From contig JAVBNT010000001.1 in NCBI GenBank assembly GCA_031551355.1, forward strand, positions 192,736 to 256,735: a stretch of DNA of 64,000 bases. The letters run 5' to 3'. The stretch is from JAVBNT01 sp031551355 (GTDB lineage: Bacteria; Vulcanimicrobiota; CADAWZ01). Every line of letters starts with the position of its first letter. The first letter of the stretch is position 1. The translations under genes were made by a program, and so were the position numbers. This document shows, in pieces, positions 58,768 to 64,000 of this stretch. Below the pieces are notes generated by a model that saw only the letters and a program-made list of their open reading frames with translations, was not told where the DNA came from and did not search any database.

Positions 58768-59220
58768 ATGTCAAAACCTAAAGTTATAATATGCCCGACT
58801 TGTTCGTCAAATATGAAAACGGAGATTCTTTTGGATGATTCAAGGCAGGGTTATCCTATTGATTATTGTACAGGCTGTGCGGGAATATGGCTGGATGGCG
58901 GAGAACTGCAAAAAATTATCGAGGCCGGAAAGAGAATACCCCTTAAAATCCTGAATATGTCTTCATATAAGGAAAATTCAGAAAGAACACCCGAAGGAAA
59001 CAGAATTTGTCCAAGATGCGGCTCCGGACTTTCATTACAAAAGATGAATGGAATTACTATTGATGTTTGCCAGGACTGTAAAGGAATATTATTTGATCAA
59101 AGTGAGCTCTATGATCTGCTCTTTATAAATAAACCGGCTTCATCGGAAGGTTCTGTGGATTTCAGTGAGGTAGTGAATTTTTTAACTGATTCGTTTAAAA
59201 CAAAATACTATCAGGCATAA
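58768..59220 (+). CDS. Double zf-TFIIB zinc-ribbon protein, array copy 5
   Basis: 150 residues. Ribbons: CPTCSSNMKTEILLD with CTGCAGIWLDGGELQKII, and CPRCGSGLSLQKMNG with CQDCKGILFDQSELYDLL. In the second, GIWLD has become GILFD. The 25-residue C-terminus is unlike the other copies. GGAGGA precedes the ATG, 17 bases after copy 4; a double-hairpin terminator ends the array. Confidence 0.82.
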   Translation: MSKPKVIICPTCSSNMKTEILLDDSRQGYPIDYCTGCAGIWLDGGELQKIIEAGKRIPLKILNMSSYKENSERTPEGNRICPRCGSGLSLQKMNGITIDVCQDCKGILFDQSELYDLLFINKPASSEGSVDFSEVVNFLTDSFKTKYYQA

Positions 59221-59235
59221 TGTGACATAGAATTT

Positions 59236-59297
59236 GGATCGTCAAATAACTGTTTGGCGATCCAAAAGCCGGCAATAAATTTTGCCGGCTTTTTAAT
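59236..59297 (+). terminator. Double-hairpin terminator after the zf-TFIIB array
   Basis: First hairpin GGATCG-x-CAAA/TTTG-x-CGATCC (59236-59263), then AAAAGCCGGCAA (59264-59275) paired perfectly over 12 bp with 59282-59293 and followed by t-rich sequence. Confidence 0.9.
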
Positions 59298-59551
59298 CGC
59301 CAAACTGGCTTAATATAATACAATAAGCTACAATAGCCGCCACGCTGTGATCGTGGCAGCCAATTTAATCGCCAAATCTGCCCTGACATTGTTCCTTACA
59401 CAAAAATATAATCCTGATTATCAAAAAAATTAATAAATTTTATTTGAATTTATTAATAAGTTGTAAGCTGTTTTCACCATTTTAAAGGATTTTGCGGGCA
59501 TTTAGCTAATTGCTAAATGTATTTTTTATTTTTAGAACGAGGTTCCCGGAT
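59298..59551. other. Gene-free leader of the activase gene
   Basis: AT-rich, with a weak GCCACGCTGTGATCGTGGC hairpin near 59339-59358. No frame or promoter stands out. GAGG at 59539-59542 is the probable ribosome site of the activase gene. Confidence 0.35.
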
Positions 59552-62500
59552 ATGACTGAAAAAAAATCACTTGGTATTTGCCTTGGTGCATCTACCGTTT
59601 CCATTGTAGTTATTGCAAAAAAAGATGATAAATATGAAATTGAAAGCGTTGTCTCCCATAATCATGAAGGCAACCCGATGAAATTTCTTAAGGAAAATAT
59701 AGATAAATATCAAGGCATTCCTGCCGCTGTAACCGGCAGAAGGTTTAGAAATATGCTGCGCCTGCCGCAGCTTACGGAAGCCGAGGCCATAGAAGAAGGT
59801 ATTGCCAGATCGGTAGATCCGTCCGAGCCAATTCAGGCTGTGGTCAGTGCCGGCAGCGAAACCTTTATTATTTATGAAATGGATCCCAAAAGACATGTAA
59901 AGGGAATCCTTACCGGCAGCAAATGCGCATCAGGTACCGGTGAATTTTTCCTTCAGCAACTGCGCAGAATGAATATCACACCCGAACAGGCTATCGAAAA
60001 AGCAATGGAGTCGGAACCGTATAATATTTCCGGAAGATGTTCCGTTTTTTGCAAAAGTGACTGTACACACGCCCTTAACAAAGGTGAACCGATAGGAAAA
60101 ATTACTGCCGGCCTTTGTGATATGATGGCACAGAAAATCATCGAACTGATGCCGAGAATTTCTAAAAAAGATATCGTATGTGTCGGCGGGGTCACCAAAA
60201 ACAAGGCTGTTGTCGAAATCCTTTCCTCACATATCGAAAATCTCATAATTCCCGAAGAATCTTCATTTTTTGAAGCTTTTGGAACGGCATACTGGGCTAT
60301 GGAAAACAGCGACACCTGCCTCACTAAAGATATTTTTAAGGATGCCGAATACAGCTTTACGTTCCTCTCCCCTCTTTATAAATATAAGGATATGGTTACT
60401 TTTAAAGAATCTCATCACGAAACCGCCGTTGAGGGCGATTTATGCATCATAGGACTTGATGTCGGCTCAACAACGACTAAAGCCGTGCTAATGCGGACAA
60501 GCGACGATGCGATTCTTGCCGAATGTTATCTGAGAACCAACGGCGATCCTGTCGGTGCTTCAAGGCAGTGTTTTGCCGAAATTAGCAAGCAGGTAAAAGT
60601 CGGAGTTAAAATCAGGGGACTTGGGGTGACCGGTTCAGGCCGTTATATTTCAGCCCTTTATGCTGATACCGATGCAGTGATCAACGAAATTATAGCGCAC
60701 GCTGAAGCGGCGCTCCACTTTGATAAGGATGTCGATACTATTTTCGAAATCGGCGGTCAGGATGCCAAGTATACATTCCTAGTAAACGGTGTTCCCTGTG
60801 ACTATGCGATGAATGAGGCGTGTTCCGCCGGAACAGGCTCATTTCTTGAGGAATCGGCTAAGGAAAGTCTCGGTATTGATACGCTCCAGATCGGCGATAT
60901 CGCGATGACGAGTGAAAAACCGCCGAATTTTAACGACCAGTGTGCAGCCTTTATCAGCAGCGATATCAAAAATGCCATTCAGGAAGGTATTGCCGTAAAT
61001 GATATTGTTGCCGGTTTAGTTTACTCTATTTGTATGAACTACAACAACAAAGTCAGGGGACCGCGTACTGCCGGTAAAAAAGTATTTATGCAGGGCGGAG
61101 TATGTTACAACAAGGCTGTTCCGGTGGCAATGGCGGCACTGACCGGCTGTAACATAATAGTTCCTCCGGATCCGGGCCTTATGGGTGCATTCGGAGTTGC
61201 CCTGGAGGTAAAAAGAAGACAGAAACTGGGACTCCTCAAAGAAAAAGATTTTGTTCTTTCCGAGCTTATAGAGCGCAAAGTTGAATATGGACGCAGTTTC
61301 GTCTGTAACGGCGGCAAGGAAATGTGTGACAGAAAATGCAAAATACAGATTGTAGTTGTCAATGGCGAAAAAATGCCGTTTGGGGGCGCCTGCAACAAAT
61401 ATTACAACCTTAAAGGCAGCGATAAGGTTGACCCTTCGATAAACCTTGTAAAAATAAGACAGGAACTGCTGTTTAACGAATTCTTTATGAAAAATGATGA
61501 TGAGAATGCCCCGACAGTGGGTATTAACAGGTCATTTTTAACGATGATGCTCTACCCTCTTTATTATAACTTCTTTACGGCTATGGGCTTCAAGGTTGTA
61601 TTGCCGGACAAGGCAATTCCTGAAGGAATTGCCCGTAAAGGCGCATCTTTTTGTCATCCTTATGAAATTGCCCACGGATACTATATGGATCTGCTGGAGA
61701 AAAATCCCGATTATGTTGTTGTACCGCATATACGCGAGATTTTTGTACCGAAAGCAAATTCGAGAAGACATGATATGCAGGCCGCCTGTCAGCTCGTGCA
61801 GTCGGAGCCTTATTGTTATAAAGAAGCCTTTGCCGATCTGGAAAAGGGCAAAAAAATTCTCCGGCCGATTTTTGATTTTTCCAAAGGATATGCCGCTGAT
61901 GAAAAAGCATTCAGAAATCTTGCCTGCGCAATGGGAAAAAGAGGGAAAGTTATTTCTCAGGCTTTCGATTATGCAATCAGTCAGCAAAATAACTTTTTTA
62001 AATCAGTAAAAAATTTCGGCAAAGTATTTTTAACGGAACTGGAAAAAAATCCCGATAAGATAGCAATTGTCATTTTCGGCAGACCCTACAATGCTCTGAG
62101 TTCCGACATTAATATGGGCATACCGGAAAAATTTTCCTCAAGGGGCATACCGGTAATACCGTATGATATGCTGGATTTTGATGACGAACCGGTCAGTAAC
62201 CAAATGCACTGGGCAACCGGCCAGATGCTCTTGAAGGCGGCCAGAGTTGTTCAGAAGCATAAACAGCTTTTTGGTGTCTGGATTACTAATTTCAGTTGTG
62301 GTCCCGACAGTTTTCTGCAGCGCTTTTTCAGGGACATTATGGAACGCAAACCGTCACTGACCCTTGAATTGGACAGCCATACGGCAGATGCCGGTATCAC
62401 GACAAGAGTTGAAGCCTTTCTTGACATTGTTGACAGATATCGCAAAATATCTCTTGAGCCTGCAGAGAAAAAGAACGCCATTGTGCGTGCAGAGACCGTT

Positions 62501-63838
62501 ATGCAGGGAAAAATGCTCAAGGTGAAAACTCCGGAAGGTAAGTTTCTCGATCTCAATGACAAAAAAGTCAGAATAGTACTTCCTTCAATGGGCTGGCTTA
62601 CGACTCAGGCAGGAAAAGCTGCTTTTGAAAAGAGCGGTTATACGGTTACAGCCCTCGATGAACCGGATGCCGATATCCTGAAACGCGGCAGAGCCAACAC
62701 GTCCTGTAAGGAATGCCTGCCCTTGATCCTGATAACCGGTATGGTTGAAAGATATCTGGAAGAAAATATCATTCCTGATGACGAGATAGTGCTGTTTTTT
62801 GTACCACGTTCGGAGGGCGGGTGCAGACTCGGCCAGTACAGTGTATATGTAGAAAACCATATCGCGGCAAAAAACATCAAAAATGTAATACTAATGTCGC
62901 TTGACGGTGAGAACAATTACGCCGGAATTGCTAACAGCACGCTGATGGATATCGTGTCGGCAATGACGATTGCCGATGTTATGGATGATATTTATAATGC
63001 TATCTACGCATTGGCGGAAGACCGCGAACAGGGTCTGGCTACCTTCATGGATGAATGGAATAAATTGCTCGGACTCATCAGGAACGGCGGCAATTTTGAC
63101 CGCGCTCTCAAAGATACGGCAAAGGTATTCAAAGGTATAAAACTTAAAAAAAGCTACAAGGATGCCTGTAAAGTTCTGCTTTGCGGTGAAATATATGTAA
63201 GAAAAGAACGTTTTACGTCTAATCCTATTCTTAAAGCTATGGGAGACAGGGATATCGTTGTCAAAGTTGCAACCTTTAATGAGTGGCTGTTCTATGTCGA
63301 TTATATGGTCAGTGCCGGAGTTCTTGAAGCCGGACACTCGTTCTTTGATATGATCGCCCACAATCTGCAACATTTTTACAAAAAGATGATTGATGACCGT
63401 TACCGCAAAATAATGTCGGCATCCGGATTGATAGACAGTGATGGTATAGATATAAAATCAGTTATGAGTTACGGCAAAAAATTCATGTCCTATCATTACG
63501 GAGGAGATCCTATTTTAAGTTGCGGAAGTGCTATGAAGGAAATATTCCATCTTGTCAGCGGCGTTATTGTTATTGGACCGTTCGCCTGTATGCAGTCCAG
63601 AGTTACCGAAGCCATTCTTAATGACGCGCTGACTCCGGAAAGAAAAATTGAACTGGAAAACGGTAAATTCAGGATCCCCGAATCGATTGGCGGCATACCA
63701 TTTCTGGCTATTGAAACGGACGGCAATGTATTGCCTCAGATTTTGGATGCAAAACTGGAAACTTTTGCCGTTCAGAGTTTAAGGGTAAATCAGGCTATGC
63801 TTGATGACAGGCTTGTTCACGGCCACGGTAAACATTGA
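59552..63838 (+). CDS. Fused double acyl-CoA dehydratase activase (BadF/BcrA type) with DUF2229
   Basis: 1428 residues from ATG 59552. Two BadF/BadG/BcrA/BcrD ATPase domains lie in tandem. The first (ICLGASTVSIVVIAKKD, CASGTGEFFLQQL, GRCSVFCKSDCTHALNKGEP) spans about residues 5-250; the second (IGLDVGSTTTKAVLM, EIGGQDAKYTFLVNG, CSAGTGSFLEESA, NDQCAAFISSDIKNAIQEG) about 300-570. The cluster cysteines of the activator are visible in both. The C-terminal 850 residues are DUF2229-like, related to the dehydratase alpha subunits (MPFGGACNKYYNL, CHPYEIAHGYYMDLL, FGRPYNALSSDINMGIPEKF). Family members use ATP to push an electron into 2-hydroxyacyl-CoA dehydratase. No dehydratase subunit adjoins it in the window. 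Confidence 0.92.
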   Translation: MTEKKSLGICLGASTVSIVVIAKKDDKYEIESVVSHNHEGNPMKFLKENIDKYQGIPAAVTGRRFRNMLRLPQLTEAEAIEEGIARSVDPSEPIQAVVSAGSETFIIYEMDPKRHVKGILTGSKCASGTGEFFLQQLRRMNITPEQAIEKAMESEPYNISGRCSVFCKSDCTHALNKGEPIGKITAGLCDMMAQKIIELMPRISKKDIVCVGGVTKNKAVVEILSSHIENLIIPEESSFFEAFGTAYWAMENSDTCLTKDIFKDAEYSFTFLSPLYKYKDMVTFKESHHETAVEGDLCIIGLDVGSTTTKAVLMRTSDDAILAECYLRTNGDPVGASRQCFAEISKQVKVGVKIRGLGVTGSGRYISALYADTDAVINEIIAHAEAALHFDKDVDTIFEIGGQDAKYTFLVNGVPCDYAMNEACSAGTGSFLEESAKESLGIDTLQIGDIAMTSEKPPNFNDQCAAFISSDIKNAIQEGIAVNDIVAGLVYSICMNYNNKVRGPRTAGKKVFMQGGVCYNKAVPVAMAALTGCNIIVPPDPGLMGAFGVALEVKRRQKLGLLKEKDFVLSELIERKVEYGRSFVCNGGKEMCDRKCKIQIVVVNGEKMPFGGACNKYYNLKGSDKVDPSINLVKIRQELLFNEFFMKNDDENAPTVGINRSFLTMMLYPLYYNFFTAMGFKVVLPDKAIPEGIARKGASFCHPYEIAHGYYMDLLEKNPDYVVVPHIREIFVPKANSRRHDMQAACQLVQSEPYCYKEAFADLEKGKKILRPIFDFSKGYAADEKAFRNLACAMGKRGKVISQAFDYAISQQNNFFKSVKNFGKVFLTELEKNPDKIAIVIFGRPYNALSSDINMGIPEKFSSRGIPVIPYDMLDFDDEPVSNQMHWATGQMLLKAARVVQKHKQLFGVWITNFSCGPDSFLQRFFRDIMERKPSLTLELDSHTADAGITTRVEAFLDIVDRYRKISLEPAEKKNAIVRAETVMQGKMLKVKTPEGKFLDLNDKKVRIVLPSMGWLTTQAGKAAFEKSGYTVTALDEPDADILKRGRANTSCKECLPLILITGMVERYLEENIIPDDEIVLFFVPRSEGGCRLGQYSVYVENHIAAKNIKNVILMSLDGENNYAGIANSTLMDIVSAMTIADVMDDIYNAIYALAEDREQGLATFMDEWNKLLGLIRNGGNFDRALKDTAKVFKGIKLKKSYKDACKVLLCGEIYVRKERFTSNPILKAMGDRDIVVKVATFNEWLFYVDYMVSAGVLEAGHSFFDMIAHNLQHFYKKMIDDRYRKIMSASGLIDSDGIDIKSVMSYGKKFMSYHYGGDPILSCGSAMKEIFHLVSGVIVIGPFACMQSRVTEAILNDALTPERKIELENGKFRIPESIGGIPFLAIETDGNVLPQILDAKLETFAVQSLRVNQAMLDDRLVHGHGKH

Positions 63839-63960
63839 ATTTAAGCTGGAAAATTGTAGCCAGGATTCACGCATGAGAAAAATTTTCTACAAAATTGCAT
63901 GATAATTTGAATAAATATGGAATATGTTACACAACAAAAATAAGAGGTGTGACATATAAA

Positions 63961-64000
63961 ATGGATTCGTTATTTGAAATGCTCAAAGCAATAGAAGATC
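63961..64000 (+). CDS. Start of a further gene, truncated by window end
   Basis: ATG 63961 follows AAGAGGTG at 63943-63950 and opens the frame MDSLFEMLKAIED, which runs off the window. Too short to assign. Confidence 0.5.
   Translation, partial: MDSLFEMLKAIED

Noticed and set aside
1..64000. tRNA, rRNA, CRISPR arrays, intact IS transposases, prophage genes
   Set aside because: I looked in the intergenic regions on both strands and recognised none; direct repeats found are element ends or tandem genes, not spaced CRISPR repeats.

Overview
The window reads as chromosomal DNA of a Gram-negative, probably anaerobic bacterium of moderate to low GC. A TolC-family outer-membrane protein and lipoprotein signal peptides argue for an outer membrane. 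A giant 2-hydroxyacyl-CoA dehydratase activase, formate-tetrahydrofolate ligase, a biotin-dependent transcarboxylase-type gene set and a non-heme ferritin argue for fermentative or acetogen-like anaerobic metabolism. The mix (RuvCAB, Hanks-type kinase with FHA and RsbW-like partners, many zinc-ribbon proteins, abundant palindromic repeats) recalls candidate phyla such as Riflebacteria or Wallbacteria, but that placement is a low-confidence guess. No rRNA, tRNA, CRISPR array, phage gene or intact transposase was recognised.

Layout. 1-4692: asnS 3' end, a frameshifted ankyrin lipoprotein pseudogene, then yebC-ruvC-ruvA-ruvB. 4693-8594: a 242-bp transposon-like element with a perfect 9-bp target duplication, a DUF2752 membrane protein, then five tandem zinc-ribbon/CD225 membrane proteins. 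8596-11789 (minus): a two-subunit flavin/iron-sulfur amine dehydrogenase of the sarcosine oxidase/HcnABC type. 12045-13386: SpoU-type RNA methyltransferase and a DUF2400 protein, followed by a 750-bp repeat-rich stretch with a second copy of the transposon-like element. 14134-18675: permease, HyuA-like hydantoinase/oxoprolinase, an ImmA/IrrE-like HExxH protein and a zinc-ribbon protein in one direction. 18831-24543: Clp-type double AAA+ ATPase, FHA protein, Ser/Thr kinase with TPRs, and a receiver-like/RsbW-like ATPase, apparently one signalling operon. 24592-28728: ferritin, an exported zinc-ribbon protein, and an ATP-grasp/dipeptidase pair.

29144-38432: a repeat lipoprotein, a YbjN-like protein, a GNAT acetyltransferase, two poorly known minus-strand genes, then tldD-tldE-methyltransferase. 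38923-41637 (minus): a flavoprotein whose frame has no AUG/GUG/UUG start, followed by a papain-like peptidase with a signal peptide. 41850-47611: U32 peptidase, TolC-like protein, and a convergent HEAT-repeat protein. 48046-51937: small conserved protein, biotinyl carboxyltransferase (5S plus carrier) and 12S-type carboxyltransferase, together resembling methylmalonyl-CoA:pyruvate transcarboxylase. 52281-56362: VanY-like carboxypeptidase, an unknown protein, folate ECF S component and fhs. 56389-59220: five tandem double zf-TFIIB proteins. 59552-63838: the 1428-residue CoA-dehydratase activase. 63961-64000: start of a further gene.

Three things stand out. (1) A family of hairpin elements sits directly after stop codons (near 5.43, 13.38, 30.92 and 38.43 kb). 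Short loop motifs are shared while the stem arms differ between copies yet remain complementary within each copy. (2) At least two unrelated families of small non-coding transposable elements carry REP-like cargo. (3) At least 13 genes encode Cys4 zinc ribbons, ten of them in two five-gene tandem arrays.
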